Below the pieces are notes generated by a model, which did not search any database, was not told the DNA's origin, and was given only the letters and a program-made list of their open reading frames with translations. Made by a program: the position numbers and the translations under genes. A DNA stretch of 64,000 nt from NCBI RefSeq assembly GCF_900142925.1, contig NZ_FRCN01000001.1, forward strand, positions 372,001-436,000, in the 5' to 3' direction. Source of the DNA: Chitinophaga sp. CF418 (GTDB lineage Bacteria; Bacteroidota; Bacteroidia; Chitinophagales; Chitinophagaceae). Every line of letters begins with the position of its first letter. Position 1 is the stretch's first letter. Shown here piece by piece: positions 35,524 to 44,063 of this stretch.

Positions 35524-36870
35524 ATGTATGACCTCATTATAAAAGGAAACAATATACTCACACCTGATGGTTTACAACAGGCGGTGGTATTGCTCAAAGA
35601 CGGCAGAATACACGCTATTCAGGCCGATCTGCCTGACAATGCCTCCAGCATCGTTGATATAGGCGATAAGGTCCTGATGCCGGGTATTACCGACCCTCAT
35701 GTACATATTAACGAGCCGGGCAGAACAGACTGGGAAGGCTTTGACACCGCCACACGCGCTGCCATAGCCGGTGGTATTACCACACTGGTAGACATGCCCC
35801 TGAATTCCTCACCCGTTACTACTACCGTACAGGCGCTGGAGCAGAAGATCGCTGCCGCTGCACCACAGTTACATGCGGACTGCGGTTTCTGGGGTGGTGT
35901 TATTCCGGGTAATGAAAATGAGATTGAGCCACTGATCAATAAGGGCGTTCTGGGCTTCAAGGCCTTCCTTACGCATTCCGGTATTGATGAATTTCCCAAT
36001 GTTACAGCAGCTGACCTGGAGAAGGTCATGCCCATCATTGCCAGGTATAACCTGCCTTTACTGGTGCATTGTGAACTGATAGCGGAAGGTCAGCATCTTC
36101 CGGTGCAGGAGAACAAACGTTCCTACCGGCAATATATGGCTTCCCGGCCGCAGGCATGGGAGCAGGCAGCCATCAACCTGATGATCCGCCTCTGTGAAAA
36201 ATACCGCTGCCAGGTACACATTGTGCATCTTTCCGCAGCAAATGCTATTGGAGAGATCATAACCGCAAAGGAAAAAGGATTGCCATTAACTGTTGAAACT
36301 GCCCAGCATTATTTGTATTTTAATGGAGAGGAAGTACCCGATGGTAATACCAGTTTTAAGTGCGCCCCTCCCATCCGGGAAAGGGAAAATAATCAGCTGT
36401 TGTGGGAGGCTTTGAAAGCAGGTGTGATAGACTTTGTTGCGACAGACCACTCCCCTTCCCCTCCTGAGCTGAAAGCACTGGAAACCGGCGATTTCACCAG
36501 TGCCTGGGGCGGCATCTCCTCCCTGCAGCTTGCACTGCCCGCATTATGGACGGCAGGCCGGAGCCGGGATGTGACCTTAACTCAGATAGCACAATGGCTC
36601 TGTGAAAAACCGGCGATACTGGCAGGTGTACAAAACAGGAAGGGTAAAATAACGGCGGGATATGATGCAGACTTTGTCATATGGGACCCGGAACGGTTAT
36701 TCACTGTAAATGCTGAAGATCTGCACCATAAGCATAAACTGACGCCTTATGTTAACGAAACGCTTTATGGTGTGGTAGAACAGACTTATATACGTGGTGT
36801 AAAGGTATACGACCAGGGAGCATTTACATCCCCCTGCCAGGGGGAAACGATATTGAAGCGTGATTGGTAA
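35524..36870 (+). CDS. allB: Allantoinase
   Basis: A 448-residue amidohydrolase-superfamily TIM barrel that opens allantoin to allantoate. Metal ligands are visible: DPHVHINEPGRTDWEGF (HxH), the carboxylated lysine in GFKAFLTHSG, HCELIAEG, HIVHLSAANA, and ATDHSPSP. Allantoinase rather than dihydropyrimidinase is supported by these motifs and by the urate genes on both sides. It probably starts the second operon of the cluster (allB to the DUF6986 gene). Confidence 0.94.
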   Translation: MYDLIIKGNNILTPDGLQQAVVLLKDGRIHAIQADLPDNASSIVDIGDKVLMPGITDPHVHINEPGRTDWEGFDTATRAAIAGGITTLVDMPLNSSPVTTTVQALEQKIAAAAPQLHADCGFWGGVIPGNENEIEPLINKGVLGFKAFLTHSGIDEFPNVTAADLEKVMPIIARYNLPLLVHCELIAEGQHLPVQENKRSYRQYMASRPQAWEQAAINLMIRLCEKYRCQVHIVHLSAANAIGEIITAKEKGLPLTVETAQHYLYFNGEEVPDGNTSFKCAPPIRERENNQLLWEALKAGVIDFVATDHSPSPPELKALETGDFTSAWGGISSLQLALPALWTAGRSRDVTLTQIAQWLCEKPAILAGVQNRKGKITAGYDADFVIWDPERLFTVNAEDLHHKHKLTPYVNETLYGVVEQTYIRGVKVYDQGAFTSPCQGETILKRDW

Positions 36871-37001
36871 ATCTGGATTCCGCCCGTTTATATCCGGGGC
36901 TACAAACACAACTCCGGGGAAGAACGCACCTACTGGTAATGTAGGGTACGAACCCGGAGCTGGTCTGACGATAATGAGTTCTTAATTCCCAAACGTCTGA
37001 C

Positions 37002-38249
37002 ATGGATTATTTACAAAGAGCAAACGCAGTATTGTCCAGGATCCACGAACTGGCATGCATCAGTGAAGATGCTCATTGCGTAACCCGTACATTCGGTTCT
37101 TCCGCTTTCATCAGCGGTTGCAGTAAAGTGCTGTCGTGGATGCAGGAAGCCGGTTTACAGGCCAGAATAGATAATATCGGGAATGTAAGGGGACGATGGC
37201 CCAGCAATGAACCCAATGCCCATACGCTGGTCATTGCTTCGCATATAGACACGGTGAAAAATGCCGGTAAATTCGACGGTCCCTTAGGAGTAACCATGGC
37301 GCTCGACCTCATTACACATCTGCAACAGGAAGGCGTCAACCTTCCTTTCAACATAGAACTGATCGCCTTCAGTGATGAAGAAGGCGTACGCTTTCACACC
37401 ACCTATCTTGGCAGTGCAACGGTTACCGGTCACTTTGACGCGAAACTGCTGGATAAGACTGACAGCGCCGGTATCACACTCAGGGATGCCATTAAGACCA
37501 TTGGCGGCAATACAGATGCACTGGCGGCAGATGCAATTCCTGCGGAAGAATGGCTGGGGTACTATGAGATCCATATAGAACAGGGACCTGTGTTATACGA
37601 CCAACACCTCCCCGTTGCCGTAGTGCAGGGTATAGCTGGTCAGCAACGTATCCGCGTGAGGTTTCACGGCAGCTCTGGCCATGCAGGCACGGTGCCGATG
37701 GAAATGAGGAAGGACGCTTTATGTGCTGCAGCAGAGTTTATCCTGGCAGTGGAACGCATAGGCCTGCAATACAATGACAACCTGGTGGCCACCGTGGGCC
37801 TTCTGGAGATCACCAATGCAGCCAGCAATGTCATACCGGGAGAGGTGACCTGTTCCCTCGATATCAGAAGTACAGATAAATTACTGCTTAAAAAAGTACG
37901 CCGGTCGCTAAAAGATGTTGCTTCGCAGATCTGTGCTGAAAGACAGCTTACTGCCGACTGGGATATCATACAAAAAATAAAACCGGTGGAATGTGATACC
38001 GCACTCAATCATCTGCTGGCACAGTCCATCACGGCAGCAGGTTACAATGTGAAAGAGCTGGTGAGCGGCGCCGGACATGACGCGGTTGTAGTAGCCGCCG
38101 TAGCACCGGTGTGTATGCTGTTTGTAAGATGTTACAAAGGCATCAGCCATCATCCGGAAGAACATGTGGAAGCAGCAGATATCGCCGTTGCTATACAGGT
38201 ATCAGATCACTTTATTCATCGCCTTACAGAGGTATACAAAAAGCGCTAA
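37002..38249 (+). CDS. allC: Allantoate amidohydrolase (M20 family)
   Basis: A 415-residue binuclear metallohydrolase. Metal ligands: ASHIDTVKNAGKFDGPLG, DEEGVRF, YYEIHIEQGPVL, and a late HHPEEHVEAADIAVA. The lid/dimer domain occupies about 205-320 (GSSGHAGTVPME). It should release ammonia and CO2 from allantoate to give (S)-ureidoglycine. Related N-carbamoyl-L-amino acid hydrolases look similar; the neighbours decide the call. One base separates its stop from the next ATG. Confidence 0.92.
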   Translation: MDYLQRANAVLSRIHELACISEDAHCVTRTFGSSAFISGCSKVLSWMQEAGLQARIDNIGNVRGRWPSNEPNAHTLVIASHIDTVKNAGKFDGPLGVTMALDLITHLQQEGVNLPFNIELIAFSDEEGVRFHTTYLGSATVTGHFDAKLLDKTDSAGITLRDAIKTIGGNTDALAADAIPAEEWLGYYEIHIEQGPVLYDQHLPVAVVQGIAGQQRIRVRFHGSSGHAGTVPMEMRKDALCAAAEFILAVERIGLQYNDNLVATVGLLEITNAASNVIPGEVTCSLDIRSTDKLLLKKVRRSLKDVASQICAERQLTADWDIIQKIKPVECDTALNHLLAQSITAAGYNVKELVSGAGHDAVVVAAVAPVCMLFVRCYKGISHHPEEHVEAADIAVAIQVSDHFIHRLTEVYKKR

Positions 38250-38250
38250 T

Positions 38251-38997
38251 ATGGAAATATCAGCATTGACGAGATCAGTAGTAAAAAGAAATCATGCAGT
38301 CATCTGCCCGGACGGATATGTGAACAGTGTGGTGCCGGGATGGACACATTGCAAAGTGAACGTTATCATCAATGAACAGATGGGCGCAAGGCTGGGACAA
38401 ACACTGATCACAGCTGAAAAGGACTGTATCATTGCTGGTGATACCGAAACTGCACAGATCTTTTTCTATGTCATCTCCGGTCAATGCTCCGCAAAGGCAG
38501 ACATACAAACAAAGGTGCTGACCAGCGGACAGTTCTTCTATGTTCCCGCCAGACATCCTTACCGGCTGGAACACTTCACCGAAGGCACACAGATCGTCAC
38601 TTTTCACAAAGTATATGAAAAACTGACGGGACATGAACATCCACCTGTGATATTCGGAGACGCAGCTACCGTACCAGGACCATTTTTTCTCGGAGATCCC
38701 GCATTACGCTTACAGGTACTGCTGCCGGAAGATCTTTCCTTTGATATGGCCGTGAATATCTTCACCTACGATTCCGGCGGACATCTCCCTTTTGTAGAGA
38801 CACATATCATGGAACACGGACTGCTATACCTGCAGGGCCAGGGCGTTTACATGCTGGATCACGAATGGTATCCTGTTAAAAAAGGAGACGCTATCTGGAT
38901 GGCCCCTTACTGCCAGCAATGGTTTACCGCAATGGGAAAAGAACCTGCCGTTTATATCTATTACAAAAACGTGAACAGGTTCCCCACTACTATATAA
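38251..38997 (+). CDS. allE: (S)-ureidoglycine aminohydrolase (bicupin)
   Basis: About 248 residues with two cupin barrels. The second holds the manganese-site type motif LPFVETHIMEHGLLYLQGQG, followed by YPVKKGDAIWMAPYCQQWF. The reaction is (S)-ureidoglycine to (S)-ureidoglycolate plus ammonia. The start is the ATG right after the allC stop (MEISALTRSVVKRNHAVICP); the open frame further upstream overlaps allC. Position directly after allC agrees with pathway order. Confidence 0.92.
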   Translation: MEISALTRSVVKRNHAVICPDGYVNSVVPGWTHCKVNVIINEQMGARLGQTLITAEKDCIIAGDTETAQIFFYVISGQCSAKADIQTKVLTSGQFFYVPARHPYRLEHFTEGTQIVTFHKVYEKLTGHEHPPVIFGDAATVPGPFFLGDPALRLQVLLPEDLSFDMAVNIFTYDSGGHLPFVETHIMEHGLLYLQGQGVYMLDHEWYPVKKGDAIWMAPYCQQWFTAMGKEPAVYIYYKNVNRFPTTI

Positions 38998-39007
38998 ATT
39001 CCACCCA

Positions 39008-39514
39008 ATGACTTTGACAGCGCTTAACGCATTAACACCAGAACAATTAAAAGAAACGCTCAGCACCTGCTGTGGCGCTACCGCATGGATTGAAAAAATG
39101 AAAAAAGAATTTCCTGTAACAGATGAAGACACCCTGCTGGCAGCCGCGGCCAAACACTGGCACGCATGCTCGGAACAGGACTGGCGGGAGGCATTCAGCC
39201 ATCACCCGAAGATAGGCGACCTGCATGCCCTGCAGGAGAAATTTGCCACTACAGCACAATGGACCGCACGGGAACAGGCGGGGACTATTGACGCTTCTAC
39301 CGTTATTCTGCAGGCACTTGCAAAGGGGAATAAACTGTATGAAGATAAATTCGGTTACATCTTTATTGTATGCGCCACAGGCAAGTCTGCTCCTGAAATG
39401 CTGTCTATTCTTACAGAACGGTTAAAGAACAGTCCTGAGGAAGAAATAAAGATCGCTATGATAGAACAGGAAAAGATCACTGCCCTCAGGCTGAAAAAAC
39501 TATTAAGCGCATGA
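39008..39514 (+). CDS. uraD: OHCU decarboxylase
   Basis: 168 residues, all-helical, with the catalytic motif HHPKIGDLHAL and FGYIFIVCATGKSA near the C-terminal third. It converts 2-oxo-4-hydroxy-4-carboxy-5-ureidoimidazoline to (S)-allantoin, giving stereospecific product for the next step. It overlaps the following uraH gene by 4 bases (ATGA), so they are translationally coupled, in keeping with consecutive reactions. Confidence 0.94.
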   Translation: MTLTALNALTPEQLKETLSTCCGATAWIEKMKKEFPVTDEDTLLAAAAKHWHACSEQDWREAFSHHPKIGDLHALQEKFATTAQWTAREQAGTIDASTVILQALAKGNKLYEDKFGYIFIVCATGKSAPEMLSILTERLKNSPEEEIKIAMIEQEKITALRLKKLLSA

Positions 39515-39849
39515 GCCAGATCACTACACATATTCTCGATACCTCCAGCGGTAAACCTGCACAGGATGTAGCCATCAGCTTATTCCGGCAGGAGGAACAA
39601 CTCTGGACCTGCGTGGTAGAAGGCATTACCAATAAAGATGGCAGGGTCACAGACCTGCTGGCAAAAGACGTGATCATACCTGCTGGCATTTATAAGCTCA
39701 GGTTTGAGACGAAGATCTATTTTGAGAGTCGTGGCATCACTACTTTCTATCCCTTCATAGAAGTAGTCTTTTATATCAGCGGCAGTGAGCATTATCATGT
39801 TCCCCTGTTAGTAAACCCATTTGGTTATTCCACTTACCGTGGTACTTAA
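39511..39849 (+). CDS. uraH: 5-hydroxyisourate hydrolase (transthyretin-like)
   Basis: 112 residues with a prealbumin fold. N-terminal THILDTSSGKPAQDVAI, middle NKDGRVTDLL, HYHVPLLVNPFGYSTYRGT at the end; the C-terminal tetrapeptide YRGT is the hallmark that separates the hydrolase from transthyretin. It hydrolyses the urate oxidase product to OHCU. No signal peptide, so cytoplasmic. Confidence 0.95.
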   Translation: MSQITTHILDTSSGKPAQDVAISLFRQEEQLWTCVVEGITNKDGRVTDLLAKDVIIPAGIYKLRFETKIYFESRGITTFYPFIEVVFYISGSEHYHVPLLVNPFGYSTYRGT

Positions 39850-39864
39850 AACATCCATAAGACT

Positions 39865-41298
39865 ATGCAACTGGCAATAGCAGACAATGAAAAAGAACAA
39901 TTGCTGCAGGAACTCCGGAAGGCCAACCTGCGATTCCAGCAGGTATATCCGGGCGATAAACCTGACAGGCAGCCCGTACATACTGTATATGGCGGCGCTA
40001 ATCTCTTTAAGGCCGATACCTGCGTACGGATGGGAGAAATTGCACTGAGACACCTGCATACATATGCGCCCAACTTTGTAGCCCTGGCCAGGGCCTTGCA
40101 ACTGGAAGGACATGACCAGTTACCCCAACGGCTGGCAGATATCGCCCGCCTGGAGGAAAAGCTGGAAGGACTGTCTGATACGGCCAGAAAACAGGAACCG
40201 GCCTGGCTGTATTATACCGTATACAAAAAGATAGCAAGGAAACTTTTTGTGGAAGGAGTAGAAGACTTCCGGATCGACTTTGAGGATGGATTTGGCAACC
40301 GTCCGGATGAAGAAGAAGATGCCACCGCCATTGCTGCAGCAAAGGAACTGGCGCAGGGCATGCGGAACGAAACGATCTCCCCATTCATAGGGATCCGTAT
40401 CAAACCCTTTACGGAAGATCTTAAACATCGTGCTGTACGCACACTGGACCTCTTCCTGGCAACGCTTTTAGATCAGACAGGCGGCATATTACCGGATAAT
40501 TTTGTGGTGATGTTACCCAAGGTTACCATCCCCGAACAGGTCACTACACTGGTAAGACTGTTTGAGTTGCTGGAAAAAGCGCATGGCCTCACACCGGGTT
40601 CCCTCAAAATGGAAACAATGGTAGAGGCTACGCAGATCATCATGGATGATGAAGGCCGGAATCCGTTGATGCGCATCATACGGGCCAGCGAAGGCCGTTG
40701 TATTGCGGCTCACTTTGGCACATACGATTATACAGCCTCCTGTGGTATTACAGCGAAGTATCAGACCATGGCGCACCCGGTATGCGACTTCGCACATCAT
40801 ATGACGAAGGTGGCGCTGGGCAGCACCGGTATCTTCCTGTCAGATGGCGCTACCAACGTAATTCCTGTAGCACCTCATAAAGGCGATCACCTCACGTTTG
40901 CACAGTTGCAGGAGAACGATGACAACGTACATCATGCATGGCGTATAGGGTACGGACATACCATGCACTCCCTGATCAATGGTTTCTACCAGGGTTGGGA
41001 TCTCAATCCGGCACAATTGCCGATGCGTTATGCCGCTACCTACCACTTCTTCCTGAGCAACTATGATGACGCCCTTTTCCGGCTGAAAACTTTTGTAGAA
41101 CGTGCCGCCATCTCTACACTGACAAAAGACATTTTTGACGATGCAGCTACCGGACAGGGCTTGTTGAACTTCTTCCTCAAAGCCATCAATTGCGGCGCTA
41201 TTTCAGAAGAAGAAGTACTGGCTACCGGCCTCACGCTGGAAGAGATCAGAAGCCGCTCTTTTTACAGGATACTGGAAGGCAGGAGAAAGCACCGCTGA
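39865..41298 (+). CDS. DUF6986-type aldolase/citrate-lyase-fold protein
   Basis: 477 residues. I read it as DUF6986, a family seen next to urate/allantoin genes in other bacteria and sometimes labelled phosphoenolpyruvate kinase-like. Barrel features resemble HpcH/CitE/malate synthase enzymes: VEDFRIDFEDGFGNRPDEEE (acidic metal-type strand), IGIRIKPF, VVMLPKVTIPEQ, KMETMVEATQII, HFGTYDYTASCGI and FLSDGATNVIPV. It is last in the purine operon, 15 bases after uraH. A role on glyoxylate or ureidoglycolate is inference. Confidence 0.75.
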   Translation: MQLAIADNEKEQLLQELRKANLRFQQVYPGDKPDRQPVHTVYGGANLFKADTCVRMGEIALRHLHTYAPNFVALARALQLEGHDQLPQRLADIARLEEKLEGLSDTARKQEPAWLYYTVYKKIARKLFVEGVEDFRIDFEDGFGNRPDEEEDATAIAAAKELAQGMRNETISPFIGIRIKPFTEDLKHRAVRTLDLFLATLLDQTGGILPDNFVVMLPKVTIPEQVTTLVRLFELLEKAHGLTPGSLKMETMVEATQIIMDDEGRNPLMRIIRASEGRCIAAHFGTYDYTASCGITAKYQTMAHPVCDFAHHMTKVALGSTGIFLSDGATNVIPVAPHKGDHLTFAQLQENDDNVHHAWRIGYGHTMHSLINGFYQGWDLNPAQLPMRYAATYHFFLSNYDDALFRLKTFVERAAISTLTKDIFDDAATGQGLLNFFLKAINCGAISEEEVLATGLTLEEIRSRSFYRILEGRRKHR

Positions 41299-41325
41299 AG
41301 CCGCTGACATTGGCCCGGCAATTGT

Positions 41326-41547
41326 ATGACGGATAATATGCCTTCATCTGTTGTGTATAGGATGCATTACGACAGAGATACTGCTACTTTGCGGGTCATC
41401 TTCGTTTCAGGACTTGTTTACGACTATAAGAATGTCCCGGAAGAAGTGTATCACGCTATGAAGACTTCCGGCTCCAAAGGCACTTACCTCAACAAATATA
41501 TCAAGGGGCATTACGAATATGAAAAGGTAGTTGAAACAGGTCACTAG
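41326..41547 (+). CDS. KTSC domain protein
   Basis: 73 residues, essentially one KTSC domain: VVYRMHYDRDTATLRVIFVS, GLVYDYKNVPEEVYHAMKTS, GSKGTYLNKYIKGHYEYEKV. These small proteins are of unknown function, sometimes fused to lysyl-tRNA synthetase-like domains or nucleases. It follows the purine operon by 27 bases and may be co-transcribed, though a link in function is not obvious. Confidence 0.88.
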   Translation: MTDNMPSSVVYRMHYDRDTATLRVIFVSGLVYDYKNVPEEVYHAMKTSGSKGTYLNKYIKGHYEYEKVVETGH

Positions 41548-41566
41548 CAGACGTATTGTAACCGGC

Positions 41567-42391
41567 TCAACGTCTTCCCAGCCACAGCAATGCATCCAGT
41601 GTGAACTGGTCCTGTTCTTTATTCCCAAAAGTAAGTGAAAGGTCTTTGTTGGTATGATGCTCGTAGTCAATATCATTATGCCCCATGTTCATATAGATCA
41701 TCCTGTATTTCCTGTTGGTCCATGCCACAGGATAATAGCCGCTGTGCCAGATCTCATGCTGCTTGGGACCGGTACCAAGCGGGAAACTAGTGGAGTCTAT
41801 AGACAGCAGAATCGTAATGTCTTTATTGGCCTTCAGATCATTAGACCAGCGATACCATTCATTGGGAGAGGATTTGAAGGTAGTGTGCATATGCTTCAGG
41901 GCAGGATGCTGCGGCTGCTCGACCCGCAGGATAGCGGAAGTAGGCCGCCAGGTATTACTGCCATAGGAACCTGACCCCAGGAATACATTATGATACCAGT
42001 CCCAGTTCTGTGGATAGTCTGAGGGCGTGAGCGCAAAAGCAGAAAAGTGAAATCCCATCCAGGCGCCCCCATTTTCCATATACTGCCGGAAGGCTTCCCG
42101 CTGTGCAGGGGTATCTGGTCTTGTATCAAGAAATAAAACTACCTGGTAATGGGACAGGAATGCGGGGGTCATCTTACTCCAATCATTGGTAGAATCGTAA
42201 GTAAAGTTGTATTCTCTGGCTTTGGCAGCAAACCAGCGGTTGGCTTCGTGCACAAAACTGATATGCGCCTGATCGTGCAGGGCAGTATAAAAACCGATCA
42301 CTTTAAATGGTTTCCCTTTCTTTTGGGCACTGACGATTATAAAAGCCAGACAACAAAGACCTGTTAATATGAGTAGCCATATTCTTTTCAT
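41567..42391 (-). CDS. Secreted ThuA domain protein
   Basis: 274 residues from the ATG giving MKRIWLLILTGLCCLAFIIVSAQ, a signal peptide. The ThuA/glutamine-amidotransferase-like fold shows VIGFYTALHDQAHISFVHEA, YQVVLFLDTRPDTPAQREAF, YMENGGAWMGFHFSAFA, and late YRMIYMNMGHNDIDYEH. ThuA proteins of Bacteroidota are linked to carbohydrate (trehalose-type) metabolism. It is divergent from a serine hydrolase gene across 86 bases. The ORF extends upstream without signal character. Confidence 0.88.
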   Translation of the reverse strand: MKRIWLLILTGLCCLAFIIVSAQKKGKPFKVIGFYTALHDQAHISFVHEANRWFAAKAREYNFTYDSTNDWSKMTPAFLSHYQVVLFLDTRPDTPAQREAFRQYMENGGAWMGFHFSAFALTPSDYPQNWDWYHNVFLGSGSYGSNTWRPTSAILRVEQPQHPALKHMHTTFKSSPNEWYRWSNDLKANKDITILLSIDSTSFPLGTGPKQHEIWHSGYYPVAWTNRKYRMIYMNMGHNDIDYEHHTNKDLSLTFGNKEQDQFTLDALLWLGRR

Positions 42392-42477
42392 GAGACGTGG
42401 ATTAATATAATTCCAAAATATAACTTTATCTTTAGGTACACAACATAGCCCAGCCGTCTTCAAACCTCACATTTGCC

Positions 42478-43818
42478 ATGAAAAAGTTATTATGCCTCCT
42501 TTTCCTCCTCGGTGGCTTGCACTATGCGCATGCCCAGGATACTACAATCGCAAAGCTGGATACCTTGCTCAGCACCTACAACAGACTGTACAAATTCAAC
42601 GGTACAGCATTGATAGCACAGCATGGCAGGATACTGCTGCATAAAGGCTACGGCTTCCGTAATATAGCCGAGGGTACCCGTGATGATACAGGCACCATCT
42701 TCCAGCTTGGCTCTGTTACCAAACAGTTCACCGCCGTTGTCATACTGAAACTGGAAGAAGAAAAGAAGCTCAGCGTAGAGGATAAAGTATCAAAATACTT
42801 CCCTGATTTCCCCAAGGGAGACAGCATTACGATACAACATCTGCTGACGCATACTTCCGGTATCTACAACTATACCAACGACAGGACTTTCATGGAAAAC
42901 GAGGTCTTTCAACCTGCCAGCCGTGAAAAGCTCATGGCCCTGTTCAAAGACAAACCGCTCGATTTTTCTCCCGGCACCAAATGGAATTATTCCAATTCAG
43001 GTTACTGCCTGCTGGGATGTATTGCAGAGAAAGCGGCCAACAAACCTTATGAACAGCTGGTAAGGGAATATATTTTTAATCCCCTGCACATGACCAATAG
43101 CGGCTTTGATTTCAAACGCCTTAACAATAAGGAAAAGTCCACCGGCTACTTTTTCATCAACCAGGACAGCAGTAAAGTGGCGCCTGGCGTAGACTCATCC
43201 GTCTCATTTGCAGCGGGCGCCATGTACAGTACCACCAGGGATCTGTACAAATGGCATCAGGCTGCACAACAATATAAGGTCATCTCCAAAGCTGACTGGG
43301 AAAGAGCTTATACACCGGTCAAAAACAATTATGGCTATGGTATGATCATTGATTCCACGGAAGGCAAGAGAAAGATCTCCCATGGCGGCGGCATTCATGG
43401 CTTTATTACTACCCTCATCAGGATCCCTGAAGATGATGTATGTATCATCCTGCTGGACAATGCTTCTGACAATACTATCGGTAGAATAAGCGAATCCGTC
43501 CAGTCTATACTCTATAACAGGCCTTATACACTTCCTAAAGTGCGGAATGCCATAACGGTACCTGAGGTTAAGCTACAGCAATATACAGGCGAGTATGATA
43601 TGAAAGGGTTTACGATCACAGTTGCTGTGAAAGATGGTATCCTGACAGGACAGCCCAGCGGACAGCAACCAACTCCCTTATATGCAGAAAAAGAGGATTT
43701 CTTTTTCCTGAAGATAGCTGATGTACAGATCAAATTCACCCGTGGCGAAAAAAATGAAGTGAACGGTATAATCCTCTATGAGAATGACAGAGAGAGAACC
43801 GGCACGAAGATAAAATAA
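42478..43818 (+). CDS. Secreted serine hydrolase, beta-lactamase/class C-like family
   Basis: 446 residues: signal peptide (about 1-20, ending YAHAQ), then the penicillin-binding/class C beta-lactamase fold with Ser79-x-x-Lys82 (GSVTKQF), Tyr171-Ser-Asn (WNYSNSGY) and HGG at 302-304. The C-terminal 90 residues form a lipocalin-like domain (YTGEYDMKGFTITV). Likely a periplasmic D-aminopeptidase, esterase or carboxypeptidase rather than a true beta-lactamase. Single-gene unit. Confidence 0.9.
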   Translation: MKKLLCLLFLLGGLHYAHAQDTTIAKLDTLLSTYNRLYKFNGTALIAQHGRILLHKGYGFRNIAEGTRDDTGTIFQLGSVTKQFTAVVILKLEEEKKLSVEDKVSKYFPDFPKGDSITIQHLLTHTSGIYNYTNDRTFMENEVFQPASREKLMALFKDKPLDFSPGTKWNYSNSGYCLLGCIAEKAANKPYEQLVREYIFNPLHMTNSGFDFKRLNNKEKSTGYFFINQDSSKVAPGVDSSVSFAAGAMYSTTRDLYKWHQAAQQYKVISKADWERAYTPVKNNYGYGMIIDSTEGKRKISHGGGIHGFITTLIRIPEDDVCIILLDNASDNTIGRISESVQSILYNRPYTLPKVRNAITVPEVKLQQYTGEYDMKGFTITVAVKDGILTGQPSGQQPTPLYAEKEDFFFLKIADVQIKFTRGEKNEVNGIILYENDRERTGTKIK

Positions 43819-43846
43819 CAACTACAAGCCTGTCTGGCATTGTTGA

Positions 43847-43892
43847 AGTTGGGCCTGAGCCGGACTCACATAAGTCCATCTCAGGCCCAACT
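43847..43892. repeat. 13-bp perfect inverted repeat with nested hairpin
   Basis: AGTTGGGCCTGAG (43847-43859) and CTCAGGCCCAACT (43880-43892) with a 20-base interior that itself contains GGACT/AGTCC. No T-run follows, so it is not a standard terminator, though it may end or protect the serine hydrolase mRNA. It could be a REP-like element. Confidence 0.6.
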
Positions 43893-43952
43893 CACATCTG
43901 CCCAGGTGCACCTCAAATCCAGGCCGAAAAGTTCTATATAGGCTTCTTAATA

Positions 43953-44063
43953 CTATTGCTTCACCATCTTTCCCGAATACAGGTTATCTCCGTCCTTCAA
44001 CTGCTCCATATAGATTCCCCTCGCAAACAAACCTATTACGGCAGTTCCCTGCATTCTGTTTAC
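43953..44063 (-). pseudogene. Remnant of a T9SS type A sorting domain
   Basis: On the minus strand a frame ending at 43953-43955 reads VIGLFARGIYMEQLKDG, then DNLYSGKMVKQ and stop. This is the last strand pair of a T9SS C-terminal domain (x-GIYx-x-LKDG..xxKxVKQ). It has no upstream gene body: it abuts, in another frame, the stop of the 2-hydroxyacid dehydrogenase. A large secreted-protein gene was probably lost here. Confidence 0.6.

Noticed and set aside
42478..43818. Reading the serine hydrolase as a beta-lactamase resistance gene
   Set aside because: The fold is shared by many esterases and peptidases, and it carries a C-terminal lipocalin-like domain typical of the latter.
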